A DNA stretch of 23,593 nucleotides from NCBI GenBank assembly GCA_004377135.1, contig SOHS01000155.1, forward strand, positions 1-23,593, written 5' to 3'. The notes under the pieces are model-generated. The model had not been told where the DNA came from, did no database searches, and was given only the letters and a program-made list of their open reading frames with translations. Shown one piece after another: positions 1 to 8,094 of the stretch; position 1 is the first letter of the stretch, and each line of letters starts with the position of its first letter. Source of the stretch: Dehalococcoidia bacterium. GTDB taxonomy: Bacteria > Chloroflexota > Dehalococcoidia > GIF9 > AB-539-J10. The translations under genes were made by a program, and so were the position numbers.

Positions 1-56
1 AGAAATCAAAATGCCAACTCAAAATACAAAACTTCTATTTTGGCTCTTTGAATTAC

Positions 57-797
57 TCAGTCCTCAAGTTGAACCCTACCCCCACTAATCAATCCTAAGT
101 GCTTACACTTTACTCCAGCTATTTGAGAAGCCTCAATATCAATTTCATAAGGTTCGCCAACCAAGATTTTCCCATAATCCTCTGCTTCTCCTTTCGCGGG
201 GTCATCAGAGTAGGAGAATTTTTGATGGGCTTCGATAATGCCCAAATCGAAAGGCAAGGTGAAGTAGAGGTCAGCAAGGACTTTTTCAATACCTAACTCA
301 TATAGAGCTCCCCAGCCACCCGATTTGTCCTTTTTATACTTGCTTACCGACAACAGGCTCAAAAGGTTTGCCACACTAAAGTGGCCAGAATTACCACAAA
401 CCTTAAAGGGAGTAACGCTGATCAAAAAGTCACTACGCAACACTACATTGGGTACCCAGAAACTTTCCACAGCATAGAATCGAGATAAAGGATTCTGAAC
501 CTCTATAAAAATGGAATCCCTGATATCGAGCATAAGGACGTGATGAAAGTTATAACCTAAAGCTTGATATATTGGGTAAATCGATTCACCGCTAGGAGTC
601 CCGTCCGCAATGAGGATATCCGCATTGCTAATTTTTCTAATACCTCTAATAATAGTATTAAGCAGTTTGGGGCTAGTAGTTACAGGGTACGAGAAGGGAT
701 AACCAGCACAGGGTTTGATCAAAACTCGTCTTGCCCAGGCAAGCTGTGGGGGAGGAGTAAACACAAAATCCGAATCCTTAACAATCATTGGCTTCAT
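57..797 (-). CDS. DUF362-like protein of unknown function
   Basis: This protein of about 246 residues resembles the DUF362 family. Near the N-terminus it has a VLIKPC segment followed by a TTSPKLL stretch, and then an ADILIADGTPSG strand-turn, as in the core of that family. The cysteine clusters of ferredoxin-fused DUF362 proteins are absent, and I see no signal peptide or membrane segment. No biochemical function can be assigned. It is the last gene of a minus-strand operon behind pepA and an MBL-fold hydrolase, only about 20 bases after the hydrolase stop. The start is uncertain: a TTG at 809 is in frame, but it and the ATG at 797 both lack a clear Shine-Dalgarno sequence, so I chose the ATG. 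Family assignment is moderate. Confidence 0.7.
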   Translation of the reverse strand: MKPMIVKDSDFVFTPPPQLAWARRVLIKPCAGYPFSYPVTTSPKLLNTIIRGIRKISNADILIADGTPSGESIYPIYQALGYNFHHVLMLDIRDSIFIEVQNPLSRFYAVESFWVPNVVLRSDFLISVTPFKVCGNSGHFSVANLLSLLSVSKYKKDKSGGWGALYELGIEKVLADLYFTLPFDLGIIEAHQKFSYSDDPAKGEAEDYGKILVGEPYEIDIEASQIAGVKCKHLGLISGGRVQLED

Positions 798-819
798 ATC
801 AGCGACCAAATTTCAATGA

Positions 820-1467
820 CTACATAGCCGGTCGCAATAGCACGATTTCAGCGGTAGCCGGAAGTCTTTCTCGTTCTAAGTCCACTTCACTATCTTCCAT
901 TCTTCTCACATTTTTCTTACCCTTAAGGAAATCCTCGACACCAGTTATAGGATAGGCACAATTAGGCGTTTTAAAATGCATGGGAATAACTATTTTTGGC
1001 TTTAATTGGTCACATACCTGACTAGCTACAGATGCATTAATGGTGTAGAAGCCACCCACGGGGACAAGCAATATATCCACAGTACCAATTTCACTGACCT
1101 GCGCTGGACTAAGCACATGCCCTAAATCACCCAGGTGACAAAGTTTTATATCATCTATGGTGAAACAAAAGATAGTGTTAGGTCCCCTTTGTCCACCCTG
1201 AGCGGCATCATGATAAGTGGCGACGCCTTTAAATTGAACACCTTTGGCAGTTTTTATACCGTCACCTTTAACCACTTCGGGTTTCCCTTGTACTGCAGAA
1301 ATATTACTATGGTCGTCATGTTCATGACTTACCACAACGACATCAGCAGTTTCTTTGATGGGAGAATAATTAATACCTCCACCCACAGCATAAGGGTCGG
1401 TGATTATTCTTACACCGTCCCCCGAGGTGATCAGGAAACATGAATGTCCTAACCACTTTACCTTCAT
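820..1467 (-). CDS. MBL-fold metal-dependent hydrolase (UlaG/UPF0173-like)
   Basis: This is a compact 215-residue metallo-beta-lactamase-fold protein. The metal-binding set is visible: HEHDDH at residues 48-53, H111 and D114 in HLGDLGH, and H164 in IPMHF, enough for a dinuclear site. The N-terminus (MKVKWLGHSCFLI) is typical of the UlaG/UPF0173 group of cytoplasmic hydrolases, whose substrates are mostly unknown; the sequence does not identify one here. Translation starts at an ATG with a perfect AGGAGGT Shine-Dalgarno sequence three bases upstream, and this site overlaps the end of pepA. Stop of pepA and this start are 8 bases apart, so the two are co-transcribed and probably translationally linked. 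The fold is very sure, the substrate unknown. Confidence 0.9.
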   Translation of the reverse strand: MKVKWLGHSCFLITSGDGVRIITDPYAVGGGINYSPIKETADVVVVSHEHDDHSNISAVQGKPEVVKGDGIKTAKGVQFKGVATYHDAAQGGQRGPNTIFCFTIDDIKLCHLGDLGHVLSPAQVSEIGTVDILLVPVGGFYTINASVASQVCDQLKPKIVIPMHFKTPNCAYPITGVEDFLKGKKNVRRMEDSEVDLERERLPATAEIVLLRPAM

Positions 1468-1475
1468 GTGACCTC

Positions 1476-2972
1476 CTAAGTTCGAGCCTCACTCAAGGCT
1501 AGTTCGATTAAGGTTCTAACGCCAAACCCAGTAGCTCCCTTCACTATGTATCCGCTCTCCTTGGTGGAGAGACGGGGACCAGCTATATCGATATGAACCC
1601 AAGGGGTATTATCAACAAATTCAGCCAAAAACAGGGCAGCAGTGATGGCTCCGCCATACCTGTTCCCGGTGTTCTTGACATCAGCAATTTCGCTCTTGAT
1701 TTGTTCCTTATACTCCTCAGGCATGGGCATGTGCCACATTTTCTCGCCGGTTCTTTCCGCAGCCCCAAGGACTTTGTCTATCCAATCTCGGTCATTGCCA
1801 AAGAGACCACTGTAAAGCATGCCCAAGGCGACCCGGCAAGCTCCGGTCAAAGTAGCCAAATCTATCAAGGGAGACAAACCCAGCTTCTGGGCATAACTCA
1901 AGGCATCAGCCAGAATAAGCCTTCCTTCAGCATCCGTGCTTATTACTTCGATGGTCTTGCCATTCATAGCCTTCAGTACATCCCCTGGCTTCAAGGCTGT
2001 GCCACTGGGTAAATTCTCGGTAGCGGGAACAATGGCGGTGACATTGATCTTGGGTTTCAACTTAGCAATAGCCCAGAGTGCTGTTATGACTGCCGCAGCA
2101 CCGGCCATGTCATCCTTCATTTCCCACATCCCCTCGGAGGGTTTAATGGAGATCCCTCCAGAGTCGAAGGTTATGCCCTTGCCCAGAAAGCCAAGGGCTT
2201 TTTCAGAATGTTCATCTCCCTTGTAGCTCAGGATGATCAGTTTGGCGGGCTGGTCGCTTCCCTTCGCCACCCCCAACAGTGCTCCCATGCCCATTTCCTC
2301 CATGTCCTCTCGGTCTAAGACCTTGATCTCTAAATCATACTTGCTAGCCAATTCTTTGGCTGCTTCAGCCATCCGGCTAGGTGTCATGTAGTTAGCGGGT
2401 TCGTTACCCATATCCCGAGCCAAGTTGGTAACATCAGCTACCAGTTTTCCCTTGCCAATGGCCAGTTCCAGGATTGGGGCTTTTTCCTCTTCTTTTACTG
2501 CTATCAATATTTCCTCAATATCCTCATATTCAGGCTTCTTATATTTGGCGAAGCCATAAAGCCCGAGAACAGCGCCCTCCGTTATTGCCTCCGCTGAAGC
2601 TTCAAGCTCCATACCGCCTATGCCAGCACCATGCAGTATTGTAGCTATTTTTCGACAGTTCACTTTGCGCAATGCCCGGCAAAATTCTCCGGCTACTCCG
2701 CGAATTTTATCCACATTGAAATCCTGTCGCTTACCCAGCCCGGCAATAGCTACCTTCCTCGCGGGCAATTTCCCGAGCGTATGGACAATGCTAACTTCTC
2801 CAAACTTACCCTTGATCTCACCTCGACTGATGAGCGAACCAATAGCTCCGTCCAAAGCTTTATCCACAGCAGCGGTAGCACTGCCCGGTTGGTCCACACC
2901 TTCAAAAAGGTTTACCACAATGGCATCCGCTTCGATTTGAGCTATGTCCCCAACCCTAACTTTTATCTCCAA
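1476..2972 (-). CDS. pepA: Leucyl aminopeptidase (M17 family, PepA)
   Basis: This cytosolic M17 aminopeptidase removes N-terminal residues from peptides using two metal ions. At 498 residues it has the usual family length. The C-terminal catalytic domain carries the full set of ligands: K265 and D270 in KGITFD, D288 in MKDDMAG, and D347 and E349 in STDAEGRLILADAL. The catalytic pair is K277 and R351. Spacing matches E. coli PepA with a constant shift of five residues. The N-terminal domain (about 1-160) is the regulatory part that binds DNA in some PepA proteins. The start is a TTG preceded by AGGGAG at a 7-base spacing; an ATG inside that stretch is out of frame. It heads an operon with the MBL and DUF362-like genes, and a perfect dyad lies just upstream. 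Confidence 0.97.
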   Translation of the reverse strand: MEIKVRVGDIAQIEADAIVVNLFEGVDQPGSATAAVDKALDGAIGSLISRGEIKGKFGEVSIVHTLGKLPARKVAIAGLGKRQDFNVDKIRGVAGEFCRALRKVNCRKIATILHGAGIGGMELEASAEAITEGAVLGLYGFAKYKKPEYEDIEEILIAVKEEEKAPILELAIGKGKLVADVTNLARDMGNEPANYMTPSRMAEAAKELASKYDLEIKVLDREDMEEMGMGALLGVAKGSDQPAKLIILSYKGDEHSEKALGFLGKGITFDSGGISIKPSEGMWEMKDDMAGAAAVITALWAIAKLKPKINVTAIVPATENLPSGTALKPGDVLKAMNGKTIEVISTDAEGRLILADALSYAQKLGLSPLIDLATLTGACRVALGMLYSGLFGNDRDWIDKVLGAAERTGEKMWHMPMPEEYKEQIKSEIADVKNTGNRYGGAITAALFLAEFVDNTPWVHIDIAGPRLSTKESGYIVKGATGFGVRTLIELALSEART

Positions 2973-2983
2973 AATTCATCTCC

Positions 2984-3003
2984 CTAAAATGTATAAATTT
3001 TAG
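2984..3003. promoter_or_regulatory. Perfect 20-bp dyad upstream of pepA (operator candidate)
   Basis: The sequence reads CTAAAAT, six bases, then ATTTTAG: two perfect 7-base arms with dyad symmetry. It lies 11 bases upstream of the pepA start codon, just before its Shine-Dalgarno sequence and in AT-rich DNA, where it could overlap a promoter -10 element. Its form fits a homodimeric repressor operator. The regulator is unknown; it could also be a weak transcript hairpin. Confidence 0.5.
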
Positions 3004-3064
3004 AACATTTATTTTACTTTATTTGGGTGAAGAATTGAAGAGGTTAATAAAGGAAAATTTACCC

Positions 3065-3649
3065 TTATCTCTTTGTTGCTCGCACAATCTTATCGATTAC
3101 GGCAGTAATGTCCTGCGAGGTATCAACAATAAGATGATTGCGAGAAAACCTTTCCCTTCGAGGCTTCATTTTATTATATACTTCCCAACCGGCTTCGGAG
3201 TCGCTATGAGGCACAGCTGCTTTTTCTCGGGCAAGAAGGCGTTGCCGTACTACTTCGGTGGGAGCTTCAACCCAGACCAAGATGAGCTTTGCCTCTGCTC
3301 TTTCTGCAGCGCGGTATAAATATTCCCGATGGTGCTCCAATAGGTTTGTGGCATCAAAGATGACAGGTATTCCTTTCCTTAAAAGATCTTCAATGAGAAC
3401 ATGACAGGCAGAGAAAAGCCGCTTATTTTCACTTTCCTTATATTGAGGGGAAGAGAAAAAGACTTTTCGTAAAGTATCGCTTGCTAAGATGAGAAAAGGC
3501 AACCTTTCAGCCAGCTTGCGGCAGAAAAAAGACTTACCCGTGCCTGGCAAGCCACTTACCACTATAAGTGGAGGCTCTACCTGGGGTTGAGGTAAGCCAT
3601 TTAGGTTTTGTCTTAATTTCTCTACATCTTCATCTAAGCCACCTGCCAT
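3065..3649 (-). CDS. Predicted P-loop kinase (AAA/zeta-like, COG0645 type)
   Basis: This 194-residue protein is a single P-loop NTPase of the predicted-kinase group related to polynucleotide kinases and zeta-type kinases. The Walker A motif GLPGTGKS is at residues 33-40. A following SDTLRK segment, a Walker B-like IFDATN strand and an arginine-rich lid (RQRLLARE) complete the kinase core, so ATP-dependent phosphorylation of a small molecule or nucleic acid is likely, but the substrate is not evident. The frame stays open upstream to 3790, but that extension translates low-complexity intergenic DNA, so I start at the ATG at 3649, which opens MAGGLDEDVEKL. Its Shine-Dalgarno sequence is weak. 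No antitoxin-like partner gene is present, so a toxin role is not supported. Confidence 0.8.
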   Translation of the reverse strand: MAGGLDEDVEKLRQNLNGLPQPQVEPPLIVVSGLPGTGKSFFCRKLAERLPFLILASDTLRKVFFSSPQYKESENKRLFSACHVLIEDLLRKGIPVIFDATNLLEHHREYLYRAAERAEAKLILVWVEAPTEVVRQRLLAREKAAVPHSDSEAGWEVYNKMKPRRERFSRNHLIVDTSQDITAVIDKIVRATKR

Positions 3650-3840
3650 AACATCACAATTATCACCATGAGTTAGCTTATGTGTCAAGATGCTAAAGTT
3701 ACAGTTACAATTGATATGATAGGTGAAGAGGCAGTGTCTGTCGTCTAGAGTGACGGGGCTGGAAGGTAAAGAATATACGGTAAAGTTCAAAAAATACTGT
3801 TAATATCCCGAACATCTAGGAGAATCTCAAAAAAACCATG

Positions 3841-3971
3841 ATTGAAGCAAACGCGTTGCGAGCGAAGTGAAGTAATGCCATGCCTCTCTAGGAGATTGCT
3901 TTGTCGCCTTCGACTCCTCACAATGACAGGGTGGGTGTCATTGTGTATTGAAGTCTCCCTATCCCCGGGGA
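3841..3971. repeat. Intergenic palindromic repeat cluster
   Basis: This stretch contains several interleaved inverted repeats. One arm at about 3851-3876 (GCGTTGCGAGCGAAG and onward) is imperfectly repeated in inverse orientation at about 3893-3928 (GATTGC, then TTCGACTCCTCACAATGAC). A perfect 10-base stem CACAATGACA/TGTCATTGTG with a 7-base loop spans 3919-3945, and a perfect palindrome TCCCCGGGGA sits at 3962-3971. The pattern resembles the dispersed intergenic repeats of environmental bacteria, which when translated give artefact peptides such as HSERS. The 66-residue open frame on the minus strand here is such an artefact. The right end overlaps the 3' end of the response-regulator gene. 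Confidence 0.75.
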
Positions 3972-5083
3972 TGACCATCGGGCGCACCCCTTTTAAGGCT
4001 TCGAGCCTGTGTCGTCACTCTTCCGACCGTTTTGAGGAATGCAGTGACGATATCAGGGTCGAACTGAGTGCCAGCACCGCGCTTAATTTCGTGTATGGCT
4101 TCCGCGACGGACATTGTCGACCGATACGGTCGGTCGGATGTCATAGCATCAAAGGCATCGGCCACGGCTATGATTCTGGCTCCCAATGGTATGCCGCTGC
4201 CGGCTATGACCTGATGAAGTCCGCTGCCGTCATAATGGTCGTGGTGGTGCTCAATCATCTCATTTATTATTCCATCAACCAAAGGCTTCACAATGTGGGC
4301 GCCAACACTAGCATGAGTCATAATGTGCTCGTACTCTTCACGCGTCAGCTTGCCGGGCTTATTCTGGATAATCTGGTCAATCGCAATTTTCCCGATGTCG
4401 TGGAGTAAACTTCCCCAGCGCATGTCTTCCATATCTTTTGCAGATAGACCAAGTTCATTGCCTAAAGCTAATGCTATATCGGTCACCCGGCGGGAATGCC
4501 CACCAGTATACCTGTCCTTAGCTTCGAGGGCGGATACCAGTGCCTCAATCGCGCCAAGGAAGATTTTTCTAATCTCCCCCGTCTGTTCCTCAACCTTTTC
4601 TTCCAGGAATTGTTGGTACCCCCTGAGCTCGAGCTGCAGACGCCTCCTATCGAGAGTCCTTTGGACGGCCAGGGAAACCTCCTCCAGGTTGAAAGGCTTG
4701 CAGATGTAGTCATCAGCCCCCTGCTTCAGGCACTGAATAGCAACATTAATATCAATAACAGCGGTAGCCATAATAACTACTGTGTCAGGGTAGACTGACT
4801 TTATTTCCGGGAGTAGTTCGATTCCTGATTTACCGGGCATCTTTATATCCAGGATAACCAGAGCAATCGGACTGGTTGCCAGCATGTTCAAGGTTTGCTC
4901 GGCATCACTTGCTTCCTGGCACAGGTAGCCTTCTCTGGATAATTTCTGGCGAAGGAGGCTCCTGATGGCAGGTTCATCATCGACGACAAGCAATGTTTCT
5001 TGCTGTTCAAGCATATCTTTAATCCTACCCAGTGAAGACCTTTTTTTAGTCATTGTTTTTGGCTCATTTTCATCTTTAACCAT
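3959..5083 (-). CDS. Response regulator with HD-GYP-type output domain
   Basis: This 374-residue protein has an N-terminal receiver domain (about 29-145) with the acidic pair D35-D36, phosphoacceptor D79 in VILDIKMPG, T107 and K129 in KPF. A helical linker leads into an HD-GYP domain (about 175-355). The metal-binding positions look kept: H196, H228-D229, H257, H280-H281 and D308. The signature is altered: E is replaced by D282, and the tyrosine-proline of GYP by L289-H290, followed by an intact IPLGARI. Canonical members degrade c-di-GMP; activity here is uncertain. It follows the histidine kinase by 32 bases, so it is the likely phosphotransfer partner. The last residues (GAPDGHPRG) and the stop codon come from an adjacent palindromic repeat. 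The start ATG has a purine-rich GAGAAGAG upstream. Confidence 0.92.
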   Translation of the reverse strand: MVKDENEPKTMTKKRSSLGRIKDMLEQQETLLVVDDEPAIRSLLRQKLSREGYLCQEASDAEQTLNMLATSPIALVILDIKMPGKSGIELLPEIKSVYPDTVVIMATAVIDINVAIQCLKQGADDYICKPFNLEEVSLAVQRTLDRRRLQLELRGYQQFLEEKVEEQTGEIRKIFLGAIEALVSALEAKDRYTGGHSRRVTDIALALGNELGLSAKDMEDMRWGSLLHDIGKIAIDQIIQNKPGKLTREEYEHIMTHASVGAHIVKPLVDGIINEMIEHHHDHYDGSGLHQVIAGSGIPLGARIIAVADAFDAMTSDRPYRSTMSVAEAIHEIKRGAGTQFDPDIVTAFLKTVGRVTTQARSLKRGAPDGHPRG

Positions 5084-5115
5084 TGAAATGCTCTTCTCGT
5101 TGGCATTAGCTTGCT

Positions 5116-8082
5116 TTATAGTAAACTTTTAATATGAGCGCGATTTTTAATGGGTAGTTCGATAAGAATAGTAGCTCCCTTACCCAACTGGCTCCTAACA
5201 TATATCTGCCCGCCGTGCTCGTTCACTATTCCGTGGCAAATACTCAAACCGAGCCCGGTCCCACTGCCTGCTTCCTTGGTGGTGAAGAATGGGTCAAATA
5301 TCCGCCCCAGATTTTCCGGTGAGATACCCGGGCCGTCGTCAGCGATTGAAATCCTCACGATACTGTTCTCTTTTTGGGTGGCAATGGTCAGGGTTCCTCC
5401 GTTGTGTGCTTTGGTTATAAAATATTCGGCATTGATAATTATGTTCATGAAAACCTGCTGCATCTGGAAATAGTCAACCAAGATTTCGGGAAGGTTTGGG
5501 GCAAGATGACTCTCGACATCGATATGGTTTACTTTGTGTTCACGAGCACGTAATTCCAGCACATCTTCAATAATGTTATTTATCTGATTAGGTTGCTTCA
5601 TGGGTGCATGCTTTCGGGCAAAGGCAAGGAGATTATTAGTCACAATAGCAGCACGCTGAGCCTCGCTGTTGATAATCTTTAAATCTTCACGGATGTCGTC
5701 GGGGGCCTCCTTCTCCATGAGCAACTGAGAGAAACCGATAATGCTCGCAAGCGGGTTGTTAAGTTCGTGGGCGGCGCCGGATGCCAGTTCGCCAATGGAA
5801 GCCAGCCGGTCAGTCATTATAAGCCGCTCATTTTGTTGCTTTTGCTCGGTAATGTCTCTGGTAATATGTACAATGCCGATGACCTCGCCTGTCTTATCGA
5901 AAATCGGTGATGTTGTCTCCAGGAGGTATTTCCCCAGATTGGATTCGTAGAACTCTGTCACCGCAGGTTTCCCAGTAGCCAGCGTCTGCTTGTGAGGACA
6001 GCCTGATATGGGTTTTTCCTCCTTGTGTAGCTTATAGCAGTGCTTACCGAGGAATTGACTGGGATTCACGTGAAAAATGTCAGCAAATGCCTTATTTGCC
6101 CGCAGAATCTTGTGGTCTCTGTCGTGAATGGAGATAGCATCGGTGATGGAATCGAAGGTCTCCCTCCATTCCTCGGCTGCCAGCCTGAGCGCTTCCTCTA
6201 CCCTCCTACGCTCAGTGATGTCACGCCCAATGCCGCGGAACCCGATAATCTCGTCTTTGTCATTTCGCAGAGTGGAGACTGATGTTTCGGCAAACCCGCA
6301 GACCCCGTCTTTGCGGACGGTTTTCCAGGGGAAGCCTTTGTTCGGCACACCACTCTGGTACACTTCACTAAAGATTCGAAATACTGACTCGATATCTTCT
6401 TCAACTGTAAACTTTTTATAGCTCATTCCCATCAGCTCTTCCCTTGAGTATCCCAGGTCGCGGCACACCGAATTATTGACAAAGGTGAAGTGTCCGCCAA
6501 GGTCAACCTCGAAATAGGCATCCTCCATCTCTTCAAGTATAGTCCGGTATCTCTCCTCAGACTGCCTCAGGGCTTCCTCTGCTTGCTTGCGCTCGGTGAC
6601 GTTTCCGGCAATAATTTGAAAGCCAACCGGAACTCCCAACTTTCTGAGTATTTTGCCCTCTAGTTCAATCCAGATCCATCGTCCGTCCTTGCATTTAAAC
6701 TTAGTTTCCCAATGTTTGGCAGGGCTTCCTCTCAATCTGGCTGCCATCCTTTTTGGAAGGTATTTCATGGTACTGGCAGGGAACCAATCCAGTTGAAGGC
6801 CGCTCTTGCCAATGATTTCTTCCCGTGAGTAACCTGTCTCTGACTCGAACCTTTTATTGACATAGGTGATGTTGCCCTTGAGATCCGCATGAATTATGCC
6901 GACAGGTGCTTCTTCAAGAAAAGCGCTTTTTTCCTCCTCCGCCTCTCTCAGCGCCTCTTCCGCCCGATTGCGCTCAGTGACGTCCCGTTGGATGCAAAAT
7001 ATCAGCTTCCGGCCCCTGTACATAATCCCACTAATACTGATATCCACATCGATGACCGAACCATCCTTGCGAGTCTGTTTTGTCTCCAGATGGATACCTT
7101 GCTCATCAACATTCCGCCCCATCTCCAGTATTTGTTCGCGGGTATAATTTTTATCCCAGTCCCAGGTATGGAGCTCATGGACTTCCTCAGGGGTATAGCC
7201 AAGCATCTCGGCAAAGCGCTGGTTAGCCTCCACTACCCCGGCATCGACATCAAGGACGACTATCCCATCCAGGGACTGGTCAACGAGGAGACGGCGCCGG
7301 GTCAATTCATCAGCCAGCTCCTGCTCCTGCTTCTTGCGCGCGCTGATATTCCTAGTTACCTCAAGACAGGAAACTATTTCTCCCTTAGCGTCTCTAATAG
7401 GGCTAGCCGTATTCTCCCAGAAGGCAACTTCCCCCGAAGGCATTACCTTTCTACTCTCCACAGTGTGGGACTTACCATCCCTAAATGCCATTGCTACCGG
7501 GCACTTAGGGCACACCTTGTCTCTGGAGGCATAGATTCGGTAGCATTTCTCCCCCACATGGTCACCATCATAGGTTATCTTTGACGGCTCATTCTGATAA
7601 ATAATGTTATAGTCCCTATCCTGTATGGTGAGACCATACTCTATGGCACCTATTACTGCTTGCAGCTTATTCTTCTCGGCTTGAAGCGCTTCTTCTGTTT
7701 GCTTGCGCCCGGTGATTTCCATGTAATTCCCCAGAATTGCCTGCTTCCGATGGTACTGGATAGATTTAACCGTCGCCATAACCCAAATAATGCTACCGTC
7801 TTTACAAGTAACCCTGAACTGATATGGCGTAAGGAACTCTTCCTTCAGCATCTTAATGGTATTTTCCCTGACCATCTCCCTATCTTCGGGAACGATAAGC
7901 ATAAAAGAATCTTTGCCCATCAACTCATCTGCCGTGTATCCGGTGGCGATTGAGAAGTAGGAGTTTACATAGCAAAACTTTCCGTCCTGCACGATGGAAA
8001 CTCCCACTGGTGCTTGCTCGACCAGGATTTTTATTATATCTTCTTCACTCGTTCGTTCGACCGTTGAGCTCATTGATTTCAT
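5116..8082 (-). CDS. Soluble sensor histidine kinase with six PAS domains
   Basis: This 988-residue kinase has no signal peptide or membrane segment, so it should sense signals inside the cell. Six PAS/PAC modules are seen at about 15-130, 137-250, 262-372, 383-500, 508-625 and 634-748, mostly joined by the usual VTER/EALR linkers. The kinase core follows: H772 in an AAHELNNPLAS H-box, an N-box around N884, DDGPGI at 915-920, and GSGTGLGLSI at 939-948. PAS2 and PAS6 carry matching cysteine motifs (C180, C191 and C194; C682 and C695) that could hold a redox or metal cofactor, which is inference. An AAGGA site lies 9 bases before the ATG. It is the middle gene of a three-gene operon with a small DNA-binding protein upstream and an HD-GYP response regulator downstream. 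Confidence 0.95.
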   Translation of the reverse strand: MKSMSSTVERTSEEDIIKILVEQAPVGVSIVQDGKFCYVNSYFSIATGYTADELMGKDSFMLIVPEDREMVRENTIKMLKEEFLTPYQFRVTCKDGSIIWVMATVKSIQYHRKQAILGNYMEITGRKQTEEALQAEKNKLQAVIGAIEYGLTIQDRDYNIIYQNEPSKITYDGDHVGEKCYRIYASRDKVCPKCPVAMAFRDGKSHTVESRKVMPSGEVAFWENTASPIRDAKGEIVSCLEVTRNISARKKQEQELADELTRRRLLVDQSLDGIVVLDVDAGVVEANQRFAEMLGYTPEEVHELHTWDWDKNYTREQILEMGRNVDEQGIHLETKQTRKDGSVIDVDISISGIMYRGRKLIFCIQRDVTERNRAEEALREAEEEKSAFLEEAPVGIIHADLKGNITYVNKRFESETGYSREEIIGKSGLQLDWFPASTMKYLPKRMAARLRGSPAKHWETKFKCKDGRWIWIELEGKILRKLGVPVGFQIIAGNVTERKQAEEALRQSEERYRTILEEMEDAYFEVDLGGHFTFVNNSVCRDLGYSREELMGMSYKKFTVEEDIESVFRIFSEVYQSGVPNKGFPWKTVRKDGVCGFAETSVSTLRNDKDEIIGFRGIGRDITERRRVEEALRLAAEEWRETFDSITDAISIHDRDHKILRANKAFADIFHVNPSQFLGKHCYKLHKEEKPISGCPHKQTLATGKPAVTEFYESNLGKYLLETTSPIFDKTGEVIGIVHITRDITEQKQQNERLIMTDRLASIGELASGAAHELNNPLASIIGFSQLLMEKEAPDDIREDLKIINSEAQRAAIVTNNLLAFARKHAPMKQPNQINNIIEDVLELRAREHKVNHIDVESHLAPNLPEILVDYFQMQQVFMNIIINAEYFITKAHNGGTLTIATQKENSIVRISIADDGPGISPENLGRIFDPFFTTKEAGSGTGLGLSICHGIVNEHGGQIYVRSQLGKGATILIELPIKNRAHIKSLL

Positions 8083-8094
8083 CTGTCTACTTCC

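Noticed and set aside
3065..3649. Zeta-type toxin of a toxin-antitoxin pair
   Set aside because: No small antitoxin gene is adjacent, and the protein fits the general predicted-kinase group equally well.
3650..3790. 47-residue N-terminal extension of the P-loop kinase
   Set aside because: It has cysteine- and histidine-rich low-quality sequence, no ribosome site, and lies outside the kinase fold; the ATG at 3649 is a better start.
3787..3987. 66-residue minus-strand open frame
   Set aside because: It is a translation of the palindromic repeat, with arginine- and serine-rich composition and no ribosome site.
3842..4408. 188-residue plus-strand frame opposite the HD-GYP gene
   Set aside because: It is antisense to a well-supported gene, has no domain and begins in repeat DNA.
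6889..7584. 231-residue plus-strand frame opposite the PAS kinase
   Set aside because: It is antisense to a conserved coding region and has no recognisable protein features.
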